DNA of 64,000 bases, taken from contig NZ_CP023689.1 of NCBI RefSeq assembly GCF_008704715.1, forward strand, positions 4,898,001 through 4,962,000, in the 5' to 3' direction. Positions 35,985 to 44,897 of this stretch are shown here, piece by piece; within the stretch, counting starts at the first letter, position 1, and the number at the start of each line of letters is the position of its first letter. The notes below the pieces were generated by a model. That model had not been told where the DNA came from, did not search any database, and saw nothing but the letters and a program-made list of their open reading frames with translations. Position numbers and translations under genes: made by a program. Source of the stretch: Streptomyces chartreusis (GTDB lineage Bacteria; Actinomycetota; Actinomycetes; Streptomycetales; Streptomycetaceae).

Positions 35985-36869
35985 TCAGCTGAGCTGGAGG
36001 GTCCTCAGCACGGTCATCAGCACCACCACGGCCAGGACCAGCGCACATGTGCCGTACTGCACCACGGCCCGGCGCTCACGTGGGGCATGGACCATCGCGT
36101 AGCCGATGACGACGCCGGCCACGAGGCCGCCGATGTGGGCCTGCCAGGCGATGTTGCCCCAGCCGAAGGTGAAGATGAGGTTGATCACCAGCAGGGCGAT
36201 GATCGGCCGCATGTCGTACTGGAGGCGGCGCATCAGCACGGCGGTGGCTCCGAAGAGGCCGAAGATGGCACCGGAGGCGCCGAGCGAGGCGGTGCTGGGA
36301 CCGGCCAGCAGATAGGTGAGAGCACTGCCGGCGAGGCCGGAGCAGAAGTAGAGCGCGAGGTAGCGGACCCGGCCGAGGGCGGCTTCGAGGGGACCGCCGA
36401 GCCACCAGAGGCTGAGCATGTTGAACGCGATGTGCCAGATGGCCTCGTGCGTGAACATCGAGGTCACCAGGCGCCACCACTCGCCCTCGGCGACGCCCTG
36501 GGTGGGATTGAACGGGGCCGGCGGCCAGGTGCCGACGAGAACAAGGTCGCTGAGCAGCCGATCGCTGGTCTGAACGGCGATGAAGACCGCGAGATTGATC
36601 CCGATGAGGATCTTGGTCAGCAGCCGCGGATCGGCGGCGACGGTGCCGCCCGCGATCGTGCGGGGCTGGGCTGCGGAGGGGGCGTGTCCGGTGCCGGAGC
36701 CGCCGCGGACGCAGTCGGGGCACTGGAAGCCGACCGAGGCGCTGACCATGCATTCGGGGCAGATGGGTCGCTCGCAGCGGGTGCAGCGGATGCCGGTCTC
36801 GCGGTCGGGGTGGCGGTAGCAGCCGGGCAGGCTCTGCGCGTCCTGCGAGCTGCCGGCCTGCTGGTCCAT
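35985..36869 (-). CDS. rhomboid intramembrane serine protease with N-terminal zinc-finger
   Basis: A 294-residue protease. The first about 55 residues have a B-box-like cluster of cysteines and histidines (C17, C29, C32, C37, C40, C50, C53). The rhomboid domain has six membrane helices, with catalytic S199 in GASGAIFG and H245 in QAHIGG, and the EWWRLVTSMFTHE motif. It cleaves membrane helices of substrate proteins. The zinc-finger plus rhomboid layout is common in actinobacteria. Upstream is the cyclophilin terminator; downstream is the DnaA-box cluster. Confidence 0.92.
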   Translation of the reverse strand: MDQQAGSSQDAQSLPGCYRHPDRETGIRCTRCERPICPECMVSASVGFQCPDCVRGGSGTGHAPSAAQPRTIAGGTVAADPRLLTKILIGINLAVFIAVQTSDRLLSDLVLVGTWPPAPFNPTQGVAEGEWWRLVTSMFTHEAIWHIAFNMLSLWWLGGPLEAALGRVRYLALYFCSGLAGSALTYLLAGPSTASLGASGAIFGLFGATAVLMRRLQYDMRPIIALLVINLIFTFGWGNIAWQAHIGGLVAGVVIGYAMVHAPRERRAVVQYGTCALVLAVVVLMTVLRTLQLS

Positions 36870-36911
36870 GAGGTCCCCTAGGTCGTCGTACGCGATGCAC
36901 GCCTAATGCAC

Positions 36912-36943
36912 CGCCCCGCTCATCCTTACGGACGAGCGGGGCG
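36912..36943 (-). terminator. terminator of the cyclophilin gene
   Basis: CGCCCCGCTC pairs with GAGCGGGGCG, 10 perfect pairs with a 12-nt interior loop, starting 28 bp after the cyclophilin stop. Confidence 0.7.
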
Positions 36944-36970
36944 TTTGGTTCCCTGCGGGACGTGTCGGAC

Positions 36971-37504
36971 TCAGCCCTCGCGGGTCTCCACGACGACCGA
37001 CTCGATGACGACGTCGTTCACGGGACGGTCGGTGCGCGGGTTCGTCTGCGCCGTCGCGATGGCGTCGATGACCTTCTGGCTCGCGCCGTCGTTGACCTCG
37101 CCGAAGATCGTGTGCTTGCGGTTCAGCCACGTCGTGGGGGCGACGGTGATGAAGAACTGCGAGCCGTTCGTGCCCGGGCCGGCGTTGGCCATGGCCAGCA
37201 GGTAGGGCTTGTCGAAGGCGAGGTCCGGGTGGAACTCGTCCTCGAACTGGTAGCCGGGACCGCCGGTGCCGTTGCCCAGGGGGTCGCCGCCCTGGATCAT
37301 GAAGCCGCTGATGACCCGGTGGAAGACCGTGCCGTCGTAGAGCTTGGCCGTGGACTTCTCGCCGGTCTCGGGGTTCGTCCACTCACGCTCGCCCTTGGCG
37401 AGTTCGACGAAGTTCTTGACCGTCTTCGGCGCGTGGTTCGGGAGGAGCCGGACCTCGATGTCGCCGTTGTTGGTCTTCAGGGTGGCGTAAAGCTGCTCAG
37501 CCAC
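36971..37504 (-). CDS. peptidyl-prolyl cis-trans isomerase (cyclophilin)
   Basis: A 177-residue single-domain cytoplasmic cyclophilin without signal peptide. Active-site motifs are FHRVISGFMIQGGDP (R, F and Q of the proline pocket), MANAGPGTNGSQFFIT (near residue 110) and the W in PTTWLNRKHTIFG. It catalyses proline isomerisation in protein folding. The GTG at 37504 follows GGAAGG; it was chosen over in-frame starts further upstream that give no conserved sequence. It lies alone between two intergenic regions. Confidence 0.92.
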   Translation of the reverse strand: MAEQLYATLKTNNGDIEVRLLPNHAPKTVKNFVELAKGEREWTNPETGEKSTAKLYDGTVFHRVISGFMIQGGDPLGNGTGGPGYQFEDEFHPDLAFDKPYLLAMANAGPGTNGSQFFITVAPTTWLNRKHTIFGEVNDGASQKVIDAIATAQTNPRTDRPVNDVVIESVVVETREG

Positions 37505-37830
37505 GATCTGCCTTCCGTTGTCTTCCTGTGACCCCCCGATCCTCGCACGGTCTGCGGCATCCGTCGCCCGCCACTCGTTCACCGGCAGGCAACCGGGCGC
37601 TTCTCGTGCAGAAAAGTGGCTGAGTGGGTACGTGGCGGGGGCGCGAGGCGACGAACCGTGGCATTGTCGACGACAAGCCACCGTTGAACCACATTGGTCC
37701 GTTATTGGGATTGATCAAGTAATTCGGCACCCATATGCCCGACCACACATGCCGCGGAGCGCTCCGACAGGCATGATCCGTAAAAGGGTGGAAAGTCGAA
37801 ATACCGTACGCCACCGAGGAGGAGGATCCC
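37505..37830. other. divergent promoter region, cyclophilin/DUF5324
   Basis: 326 bp with no gene. It is locally AT-richer near 37700-37730. Promoters of both flanking genes must lie here, but I cannot place them with confidence. A GAGGAGGA ribosome site precedes the DUF5324 start. Confidence 0.5.
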
Positions 37831-38544
37831 GTGACCCGCATCGACAGCGTGCGCGCCGCGACCGGCTCGGCGAAGGACAGCGTGCTGCACGCCGCGGAAG
37901 TGGTGGCGCCCTACGCCGACACCGCCAAGGACAGGGCCGCACTGTATGCGCACGAGGCACGCGTACGGCTGGCGCCGATGGTTACGCAGGCCACCGAGCA
38001 GGCCCGCGCCCAGGCCCGTCTCCAGTACGACGCGCATCTCGCACCGCGGCTGGAGCAGGCCCTTACCCATGTGCCGCCGAAGGTCGACCTCGCCGCTCAT
38101 GAAGCCGCCGTCCGTACCCGCAAGGCTGCCCGACAGGCCGCCGACTATTCCCGTCCGCGGATCGAGCAGGCGGTCGCCGTGGCCGTTCCCGTGCGGGACG
38201 AGGCCGCCGCGCGCGGTGCCGCCGCACTGGCCGCGCTGCGCGGCCAGGTCTCGCCGCAGGAGATCCAGCGACTGGTCCGCAAGCACGAGCGGCGGGCCAG
38301 GACCGGCCGCGTCGTGAAGACGCTGGCCGTACTGGGCATCCTCGCGGGCGGTGCCATCGCCGCGTGGAAGTGGTGGGACAAGCAGGCCAACCCGGACTGG
38401 CTGGTCGAGCCGCCCGCCGCGACGGAGGTACCGGAGTCGAACCGCCTGACGTCCGTGGACGGCAGCGGCCAGTCCGGCCTGGACCCGGAGGTCCAGGCGA
38501 AGGAGGCCGAGGAGGAGGCCGCCCGGCGGGACGAGGGCCGGTGA
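37831..38544 (+). CDS. DUF5324 family protein
   Basis: A 237-residue protein with a long helical, Ala/Arg-rich N-terminal half (repeating AxxxAxxxA, apolipoprotein-like) and one membrane helix near 168-186 (VVKTLAVLGILAGGAIAAW). The C-terminal tail is acidic. The layout resembles DUF5324 proteins of Streptomyces. The GTG start follows GAGGAGGA at 4 bp. It may bind the membrane surface or the envelope; no function is known. Confidence 0.75.
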   Translation: MTRIDSVRAATGSAKDSVLHAAEVVAPYADTAKDRAALYAHEARVRLAPMVTQATEQARAQARLQYDAHLAPRLEQALTHVPPKVDLAAHEAAVRTRKAARQAADYSRPRIEQAVAVAVPVRDEAAARGAAALAALRGQVSPQEIQRLVRKHERRARTGRVVKTLAVLGILAGGAIAAWKWWDKQANPDWLVEPPAATEVPESNRLTSVDGSGQSGLDPEVQAKEAEEEAARRDEGR

Positions 38545-38615
38545 TGTGAGGCCCTGGCCTTACGGCTTCTCGCGTACGGCTTCTCACCTACGGCCTCAGG
38601 TGCCGTAGGCGACGA

Positions 38616-38654
38616 AAAGTGGTGTGCGCCCCATGAGTGGGCGCACACCACTTT
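38616..38654 (+). terminator. terminator of the DUF5324 gene
   Basis: A 16-bp perfect stem (AAAGTGGTGTGCGCCC and complement) with a 7-nt loop, about 70 bp after the stop codon. Confidence 0.75.
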
Positions 38655-38731
38655 GTCGTCCCCACGGCACTTCGTCGTTTCCACGGCCTCCGTCACCTGA
38701 CGGGCGCTCAGGAGCAACAGCACACCAAAAA

Positions 38732-38767
38732 AGCCCCCTGACCTGCGTTTCCGTAGGTCAGGGGGCT
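38732..38767 (-). terminator. intrinsic terminator of tRNA-Ala
   Basis: On the minus strand AGCCCCCTGACCT pairs with AGGTCAGGGGGCT, followed by a run of six T residues. It starts 7 bp after the tRNA. Confidence 0.9.
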
Positions 38768-38773
38768 GATATG

Positions 38774-38846
38774 TGGAGCCTAGGGGAGTCGAACCCCTGA
38801 CATCTGCCATGCAAAGACAGCGCTCTACCAACTGAGCTAAGGCCCC
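38774..38846 (-). tRNA. tRNA-Ala (anticodon TGC)
   Basis: A 73-nt cloverleaf with acceptor GGGGCCT/AGGCTCC, D-arm GCTCAGTTGGTAGAGC, anticodon loop TTTGCAT and T-arm AGGGGTTCGACTCCCCT. The CCA end is not encoded. A U-tract terminator follows. Confidence 0.96.
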
Positions 38847-39029
38847 TCAAAAAGAAACGTCCGGCCGGAGGAAAACCCCATACCGGCGGGCGCCAAGACC
38901 AGAGTACCCGGTCGCCCCCCGGATCCCGCAAAAGGATTGGGGGTCCCGGTAAACGACCACTCTCCGTAGGATGCTCGGCGTGGTTCGCTACAGCGAACCG
39001 CAGTTTTGGGGAAGCGATGGGGAGACGCA

Positions 39030-39578
39030 ATGGACGCCGCACAGCAGGAAGCCACCGCAAGAGCGCGGGATCTGCAGCGGAACTGGTACGGGGAGCCGCT
39101 GGGGACGCTCTTCCGTAAGCTCATCGACGATCTTGGTCTCAACCAGGCTCGTCTCGCGGGGGTACTGGGACTGTCAGCACCAATGCTGTCGCAGCTGATG
39201 AGCGGGCAGCGGGCGAAGATCGGCAATCCCGCCGTGGTCCAGCGGGTGCAGCTGCTGCAGGACTTGGCGGGGCAGGTCGCGGACGGCAGCGTGAGCGCCG
39301 CCGAGGCCACCGAGCGCATGGAGGAGATCAAGAAGTCGCAGGGGGGCTCGGTGCTCAGCAACACCACGCACACGACGAACAGTTCGGGTGCGCCCACGGT
39401 CAAGCGGGTCGTGCGCGAGATCCAGTCGCTGCTGCGCTCGGTCGCCGCCGCGGGCGACATCATCGAGGCCGCTGAGACCCTCGCCCCCACCCACCCGGAA
39501 CTGGCAGAGTTCCTCCGGGTGTACGGCGCCGGCCGCACCTCCGACGCGGTCGCGCACTACCAGTCCCACCAGAACTGA
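39030..39578 (+). CDS. helix-turn-helix (XRE-like) DNA-binding protein
   Basis: A 182-residue cytoplasmic protein. The helix-turn-helix is at about residues 33-70 (LGLNQARLAGVLGLSAPMLSQLM). The C-terminal part is helical, with VKRVVREIQSLLRSVA and an acidic end. The ATG at 39030 follows GGGGAGA and was preferred to a GTG 24 bp upstream. It precedes a Ser/Thr kinase by about 180 bp on the same strand; partnership is possible but not shown. It is not a sigma factor or toxin-antitoxin antitoxin by layout. Confidence 0.78.
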   Translation: MDAAQQEATARARDLQRNWYGEPLGTLFRKLIDDLGLNQARLAGVLGLSAPMLSQLMSGQRAKIGNPAVVQRVQLLQDLAGQVADGSVSAAEATERMEEIKKSQGGSVLSNTTHTTNSSGAPTVKRVVREIQSLLRSVAAAGDIIEAAETLAPTHPELAEFLRVYGAGRTSDAVAHYQSHQN

Positions 39579-39754
39579 CCCCTGGCCCGGTCGCCGAGGG
39601 GGTATCGGCAGCCGGGCCGGCTGTATGCGTCCTGAGCGGGCACGAGGGGGTCGTGCGGGGGAGTCCGCGAAGGACGGTCAGCGAGGGGGGGTCGTATCGC
39701 TCGTCGTGGGGGAAGCAAGGGGGGTAACCGGAGGGGGAGGAGCGACGCACAGCC

Positions 39755-41437
39755 ATGGGTGAGGTCTTCGCCGGGCGCTACGAACTGGTCGACCCGATCG
39801 GACGCGGAGGCGTCGGCGCCGTCTGGCGCGCCTTCGACCATCGCCGCCGGCGCTACGTGGCCGCCAAGGTGTTGCAGCAGAGCGACGCGCACTCGCTGCT
39901 GCGGTTCGTCCGCGAACAGGCGCTGCGGATCGATCACCCCCATGTGCTCGCGCCCGCCAGCTGGGCCGCCGACGACGACAAGGTCCTGTTCACCATGGAC
40001 CTGGTGGCCGGTGGCTCGCTGGTCCATCTCATAGGGGACTACGGCCCCTTGCCGCCCTCGTTCGTCTGCACCCTTCTCGACCAGCTCCTCGCGGGGCTCG
40101 CGGCGGTGCACTCGGAAGGCGTCGTCCACCGGGACATCAAGCCCGCCAACCTGCTCCTCGAAGCCACCGGCACGGGCCGCCCGCGGCTCAGGCTCTCCGA
40201 CTTCGGCATCGCCATGCGGCTCGGCGAGCCCCGGCTGACCGAGACCAACCTCGTGGTGGGAACGCCCGGTTACCTCGCTCCCGAGCAACTCATGGGCGCG
40301 GAACCGGACTTCCCCGCCGACCTGTTCGCTGTGGGGCTGGTGGCGGTGTATCTCCTGGAGGGCGCCAAGCCGGACTCCAAGGCACTCGTCCAGTACTTCA
40401 CCACGCACGGGACGCCGGGGGCGCCCAAGGGCATTCCGGAACCGCTGTGGCAGGTCGTGGCCTCGCTCCTGCAACCTGATCCGGACTCGCGGTTCCGCAC
40501 GGCGACGGGGGCGCGCAAGGCCCTCGCCGCGGCCGTCGAGCTGCTGCCGGAACCCGGTCCCGACGACGAGATCATCGAGATCTTCGACCAACTCGGGCCA
40601 CTGCCACGAGGTTTCGCACCGGAGGGGCCGCTCAAGCGGGCTCCGGGCATCGAAGGGGACCGGACCGGCTCCGGGCAGTTCCCGCTCGGTGAGGGGTCGA
40701 CGGGGACGCCGAGATCGGCGAACGGGGTCGGACCCGATCCGAGAAGCATGGGCTCGGTATCGAGCGGCGGCACGGGACTGGGGGCGGGCGGCAACAGCTC
40801 TGACTCCGCGTACAGCGAGCCAGGCCGTACGCCGGCGGAGCCTCCCGCCTCCCCTCCCCAGAGCGACAGCAGCAGTTCCGTCAGCATGTCGGACACCGGC
40901 AGCTTCCACCTGCCGCTTCCGCAGCCCACTGGCTCCACCCCGCAGGGGCAAACGCCCTCGCCACAGCCCTACGCGGCACGAGGGCCGGCGCAAGGGCCGG
41001 CCCAGGGCCGGGTACAAACAGGCAGCGACAGCCCCAGTCACAACCACGGCCCCAGCCACGAGGGCGTGCAGCATCACCCGGCCGGCAGCCACCAGGCCGG
41101 CAATCCCCCGGCCAACAGCTCCCCCTACGACACCACGCACGTCCTGTCCTCCCCTCAACCGCACACGCCGCAGTACCCGCCTCAGCCTCCGACGACGCCG
41201 CCACAGCACCAGCGCGTCGATGCCTCCACTGCTTCGTACACCGCTCAGAGCCCGCAGGTTCCACCTTCGGCTCCCCCAGTTCCGCAGCAACGCCGTCGCG
41301 GCGGTCACAGAGCCGTCCGCCGAGGGTCCCGAGGCCCCGCGCGCCGCCCCGGCCCACCCGCCAAGGTGGCCGTACCGCTCCTGCTGCTGGCGCTGGCTTG
41401 CTACGCCGTGGGGTTCTGGGCGCTGGCCCAGTTCTGA
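39755..41437 (+). CDS. tail-anchored Ser/Thr protein kinase
   Basis: A 560-residue kinase. The catalytic domain (about 9-270) has K38 (VAAKVL), HRDIKPAN with D127, DFG (149-151) and GTPGYLAPEQ. A linker of about 250 residues, rich in Ser, Pro, Gln and Gly, follows. The very C-terminus is one membrane helix (AVPLLLLALACYAVGFWAL), so there is no external sensor domain, unlike PknB. It would report on internal signals at the membrane. The ATG is preceded by GGAGGGGGAGGAG. Substrates are unknown. Confidence 0.88.
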   Translation: MGEVFAGRYELVDPIGRGGVGAVWRAFDHRRRRYVAAKVLQQSDAHSLLRFVREQALRIDHPHVLAPASWAADDDKVLFTMDLVAGGSLVHLIGDYGPLPPSFVCTLLDQLLAGLAAVHSEGVVHRDIKPANLLLEATGTGRPRLRLSDFGIAMRLGEPRLTETNLVVGTPGYLAPEQLMGAEPDFPADLFAVGLVAVYLLEGAKPDSKALVQYFTTHGTPGAPKGIPEPLWQVVASLLQPDPDSRFRTATGARKALAAAVELLPEPGPDDEIIEIFDQLGPLPRGFAPEGPLKRAPGIEGDRTGSGQFPLGEGSTGTPRSANGVGPDPRSMGSVSSGGTGLGAGGNSSDSAYSEPGRTPAEPPASPPQSDSSSSVSMSDTGSFHLPLPQPTGSTPQGQTPSPQPYAARGPAQGPAQGRVQTGSDSPSHNHGPSHEGVQHHPAGSHQAGNPPANSSPYDTTHVLSSPQPHTPQYPPQPPTTPPQHQRVDASTASYTAQSPQVPPSAPPVPQQRRRGGHRAVRRGSRGPARRPGPPAKVAVPLLLLALACYAVGFWALAQF

Positions 41438-41580
41438 GCGACCGGCGCACCGGCCCAGCGCTGAAAACTGGCTCACCGGCCCCTCGTGGGGAACGGCAGG
41501 CCCACCGGCCCCTCGTTAACGGCAGGCTCATCAGCCCATGAGCGGCGGGCGCACCACTCCCCGCCCCCCTGGCCCCACAC

Positions 41581-42921
41581 CTACAAGGCCCCGCCCCTCC
41601 GCCGAGCAACCACCGCCCACACCCCCAGCACCACCAGCACCAAGGTCCCGGCCCCGATGCCGCCGACCGCGAGCGCGGTCAGCGCGGCGTTCTCGATGCC
41701 CCCGGCCCCGTTACCGGCTTCGTCCGCCGCAGCCGCCTCCCGGTCGCCCGCGGAGAGCTGGAACACGTCCCCCGGCTCGGACTCCCCCGCATAACCGGGC
41801 CCGGCCTGCGCCGCGCCGCCCTCCTGCACGCGCAGCGTCAGCTCGAACGGCCCGTCGCCGTACCTCTCTGCCACCGCGGCCGACAGATGCACCACGAGGT
41901 AGTAGGAGCCCGCGAACCGCATGGCGCCGAGCCGGTCCGGGCCGGCGTACCGGTTCTCGTAGGCGACCGGCGGCAGCGGGTCGAGTTCGGCGACCTTCTC
42001 GCTGCCGTCGTAGTTGGCGCTCGCGTCGTCGACGAACCCGCGCACGGGGTTGTAGAGGGCGAGGTTCAGGGCGCCGACCGCGTAGCCGTCGCCGCCGTCC
42101 GCGGGGCCCACTCCAGCGGTGGCGTGCAGCTGGCGGCCCCAGTCGAGCGGCACCTTGTAGAAGAGCGTCCGCCCGGGCCGGATGTCGGAGGTCCACGCGC
42201 CCTCGCCGACCGGCACCGCCGAGGCGAACCCGGCGCCGCCCTTGCGGCGCTCGCCGTCGCCGGTGAGGGGGTCGGGCGTGGCGGAATCCCAGGTCTCGGG
42301 GGCGCTCGTCTCACCGGCCTGCTTCAGGGGCGGCTCGGTGGCGGCGAAGAGCTCCAGGTCCCAGGTGTCCGGCACCGACTCGGCCGTGGTGACGCGCTCG
42401 ACGGTCACGTCGTAGGCACCCGCCGTCTCGCAGCGAGGCCGGTCGGCCGAGATCTCGCGCATGCCCCATGCCGCGATCGGACGGGGGCTGCGGACGACGC
42501 CGAAGGTCTCGGTGTCCTGGGAGCAGGAGTGGCCCTGGGCGTCCCGCACGGACACCTTGATGCCGTCGCCCGCGTGGATCGTGCTGCCGGCGGCGGGGAC
42601 GGCGGTCACGGAGACGTACGCGTCCGAGGTGTCGTCGAGGTCGATGCGGTAGTGGGTCTCTCCGGCACCGGGAAGAGAGCTCTTGTAGGTAGCGCCCGGC
42701 GTGAGAGCCCCGGCGTCCGCGGTGCTCGCTCCGCCGCTGACGGGCCGGGCGTCCGGCGCGAAGGCGTAGGGACCGGGGGTTCCGGCGGCGAGGGCGGGCC
42801 CCGTCGGCAGGGCGGCCGTCGCGCACAGCAGCAGCGCGGCCACGGCGGCCGCACGCGCGCGTACCGGCGAGGAACCGCGCCACATCCTCGCGGGACGCCA
42901 CCGCGCCGTACGCCGCCTCAT
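41581..42921 (-). CDS. secreted, membrane-anchored protein of unknown function
   Basis: A 446-residue envelope protein. The N-terminus has a signal peptide (Arg-rich start, hydrophobic AAAVAALLLCATAALPTGPALA, cleavage near ALAAG). The external part is a beta-rich region with YRIDLDDTSDAYVSVTAVPA and a later repeat-like block, and the C-terminus has a membrane helix (ALTALAVGGIGAGTLVLVVLGVWAVV) with RRR after it. There is no LPxTG-type sorting signal. ATG at 42921; a GTG one codon upstream is possible. No family name or catalytic motif could be assigned. It converges on the kinase gene. Confidence 0.75.
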   Translation of the reverse strand: MRRRTARWRPARMWRGSSPVRARAAAVAALLLCATAALPTGPALAAGTPGPYAFAPDARPVSGGASTADAGALTPGATYKSSLPGAGETHYRIDLDDTSDAYVSVTAVPAAGSTIHAGDGIKVSVRDAQGHSCSQDTETFGVVRSPRPIAAWGMREISADRPRCETAGAYDVTVERVTTAESVPDTWDLELFAATEPPLKQAGETSAPETWDSATPDPLTGDGERRKGGAGFASAVPVGEGAWTSDIRPGRTLFYKVPLDWGRQLHATAGVGPADGGDGYAVGALNLALYNPVRGFVDDASANYDGSEKVAELDPLPPVAYENRYAGPDRLGAMRFAGSYYLVVHLSAAVAERYGDGPFELTLRVQEGGAAQAGPGYAGESEPGDVFQLSAGDREAAAADEAGNGAGGIENAALTALAVGGIGAGTLVLVVLGVWAVVARRRGGAL

Positions 42922-43096
42922 CACGCGCCACCCCTCGTCAGACCACGACCGGACCTCGGACTCGCCCATCCTGCCCAGCCCGGCCGGGCGCCACCCCCAC
43001 AATCCGCACGGCCGTCCGAAAAGCCCGGCTCTACGACCTCCGGTCCGCTCGCGCAACTCGAAGCGAGGACGTCGTGCGCCGCGGCGGGTACACAAA

Positions 43097-43122
43097 ACCC
43101 CGGCCGCTCGGGCGACCGGGGT
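43097..43122 (-). terminator. terminator downstream of the DLW-39 gene
   Basis: ACCCCGG pairs with CCGGGGT; on the minus strand it is followed by TTTTGTGT. It lies 24 bp after the stop codon. Confidence 0.7.
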
Positions 43123-43146
43123 CTGTGTGCAATCCGATGTCGTGGC

Positions 43147-43275
43147 TCACGAACCCGTGGGCACGGAGTCAGTCGCCTCCGTCCACAGATCCTGCTCGGC
43201 GCGATCCGCCTGGATCTGGCGGTACACGAGGAGCCCGCCGATGGCGGCCAGTGCGACCAGGAGAAGCTTCTTCAC
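43147..43275 (-). CDS. DLW-39 family small protein
   Basis: A 42-residue peptide, MKKLLLVALAAIGGLLVYRQ onward, with one hydrophobic helix (3-18) and the DLW motif (residues 29-31) of the DLW-39 family. The start is GTG with GAGGTC upstream. Single-pass membrane peptides of this type have no known function. It is followed by an intrinsic terminator. Confidence 0.85.
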   Translation of the reverse strand: MKKLLLVALAAIGGLLVYRQIQADRAEQDLWTEATDSVPTGS

Positions 43276-43613
43276 CGCGCGACCTCGTCTTTCCTTGACG
43301 TAGGGGACCTCTGGCGCCCGACTATACACACCGGTCGATATCAATCGGTGACCTGCGTCCGGGCTCAACTGCCCGCCGCCACAGCCCAGTAGAAGCGGAT
43401 GCCGCCGCTCCGATCGGAGGGTGATCACACCCCGACGGACGGTGACCTTTGGTCCCTTTCCTCCATCTTCGCTCACTCATCGAGTGCCATGCGTCCATTC
43501 GAGTGCTGTTCATCTGAAGATCGACGCGCCACGGGCGTCGGTCCATGACTTCCGAGCCTCCATACACATCATTGGGAAAGTACGCAAATCGCCCAACCCG
43601 AAAGTGAGGGGCC
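43276..43613. other. intergenic region, no gene supported
   Basis: 338 bp holding the promoters of the flanking DLW-39 and small secreted-protein genes. Open frames across it lack ribosome sites and family features. No repeats or hairpins of note. Confidence 0.5.
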
Positions 43614-43991
43614 ATGACCAGGAACAAGGTCATGAACCTGTGGACGGCAGTCGTCACCGCCTTCCTCGCGCTGTGCACTGCGCTCGGATTCGTCACCAAC
43701 ACCGCCGCCGCGGCCGTACCGCACACCGAGACGAGCCGCCGGAGCAACGGCGACGACGACAAGCGCAGCGCCGAGCTGCCGGTGCCGGCGATGCCTCAAT
43801 GGGCGTGGTCCTACGCCAGAGCACTACCCCCCACGATGAAGCAGCGCATCCGAGCCGAGGCTCACGGAAAGACCCCAAGCTGCCGGCACCGCCCGCTCAG
43901 CGAGACGGAAGCGGCCACGACAGCCTCGACCACCCGAGAATGCGCCCACGCCGCACAACCGGCGCAGCCACTGGTCCCGCACCAGCGCTGA
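43614..43991 (+). CDS. small secreted or membrane-anchored hypothetical protein
   Basis: 125 residues. Residues 1-34 form a signal-type segment (MTRNKVMNLWTAVVTAFLAL then CTALGFVTNTAAAAVP), with a likely cleavage at the Ala run. The mature part is polar, Ala/Pro/Arg-rich with several His and two Cys residues. The ATG follows AAGTGAGGGGCC. I recognise no enzyme motif. It resembles short Streptomyces-specific envelope proteins. Confidence 0.65.
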   Translation: MTRNKVMNLWTAVVTAFLALCTALGFVTNTAAAAVPHTETSRRSNGDDDKRSAELPVPAMPQWAWSYARALPPTMKQRIRAEAHGKTPSCRHRPLSETEAATTASTTRECAHAAQPAQPLVPHQR

Positions 43992-44098
43992 ACCCCGGCT
44001 CCACCCGAGCTGTGACCCTCCGCTTGAACCTCGCAACACCACCTGCTTGAAACCCCGCAACACCACGGCGAACCGCTTCGCCCGTCCACGTCCCCGTC

Positions 44099-44842
44099 TC
44101 ATCGCGTATCGACGATGTGCCGGAGATAGCTCCACGGGTCGTCGAGGTACCGCCGCCAATGATCGACGAGTTCCAGATCCCGCCAGCCGGCGGGACGCAT
44201 TCCGTGGTCACCCACCTCGATGATCTCGGCACCAGGAAGCGCCGTGAGCACGGGTGAGTGCGTCGCGCAGATGATCTGTGCGCCGGAACGCCCCAGTTCG
44301 TGCAGCAGCCCCACGAGTTGAAGACAAGAAGCGAAGGACAGCGCAGCCTCCGGCTCGTCCAGGACGTACAGCCCAGGCTCCTGAAACCGCTCGCGGAAGG
44401 CCATCAGAAAGCCCTCGCCGTGGCTCATCTCGTCCGCGGCACCGGACAGCCTTCCCGACTTCTGCTCACGGTCCAGCGCGTCCAGCGCCGTCTCCGCCCG
44501 CAGGAAGAAACCTCTGCGGCGCGTCCGAGGCCCGCGCAGCATGCGACGACCGGCTGCCGTCGCCTCGAACTTCATCCGGCCGCCCAGGACCGACGGCTCG
44601 CGCCAAGTCGCGTACTTGTAGCCCGCGGATCCGCCCCAGGAGTCCAGGCCGAAGCCCTCCGCCAGCGCCTCGACGAGGGTCGACTTGCCCGAGCCGTTCT
44701 CCCCCACCAGGAACGTGACCGGTGCGGTGAATCTCAGGCCGTCGTCCAGCAGCTGCCGCACACAGGGCACCGACCAGGGCCAGCCGTCGCCTTCCTCCCG
44801 CTCGCCCTCGGCGACATGCGCGTATGCCCGTTCGACGATCAT
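44099..44842 (-). CDS. AAA ATPase of the ABC/SMC-like type
   Basis: A 247-residue ATPase with Walker A GENGSGKST (47-55), an ABC-type signature region (EMSHGEGFLMAF), Walker B LYVLDEPEAALS and a switch histidine in ATHSPVL. It lacks membrane segments and a transporter partner, and resembles stand-alone predicted ATPases rather than transport ATPases. Substrate and partner are unknown. It is followed by a VOC-family gene in the same direction elsewhere in the operon-poor region. Confidence 0.8.
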   Translation of the reverse strand: MIVERAYAHVAEGEREEGDGWPWSVPCVRQLLDDGLRFTAPVTFLVGENGSGKSTLVEALAEGFGLDSWGGSAGYKYATWREPSVLGGRMKFEATAAGRRMLRGPRTRRRGFFLRAETALDALDREQKSGRLSGAADEMSHGEGFLMAFRERFQEPGLYVLDEPEAALSFASCLQLVGLLHELGRSGAQIICATHSPVLTALPGAEIIEVGDHGMRPAGWRDLELVDHWRRYLDDPWSYLRHIVDTR

Positions 44843-44897
44843 GCCGAAAGGCTCTCACCCGGCACTGACAACCGGGCACACGCGCCCTGAGGGGCCC

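Noticed and set aside
38616..38654. Long hairpin near 38.6 kb as an RNA gene or attenuator
   Set aside because: It sits just after a stop codon, has a plain perfect stem and is better read as a terminator.
43322..43762. A 146-codon minus-strand frame in the DLW-39 upstream region
   Set aside because: No ribosome site and no recognisable features; it overlaps the promoter and the start of the small secreted-protein gene.
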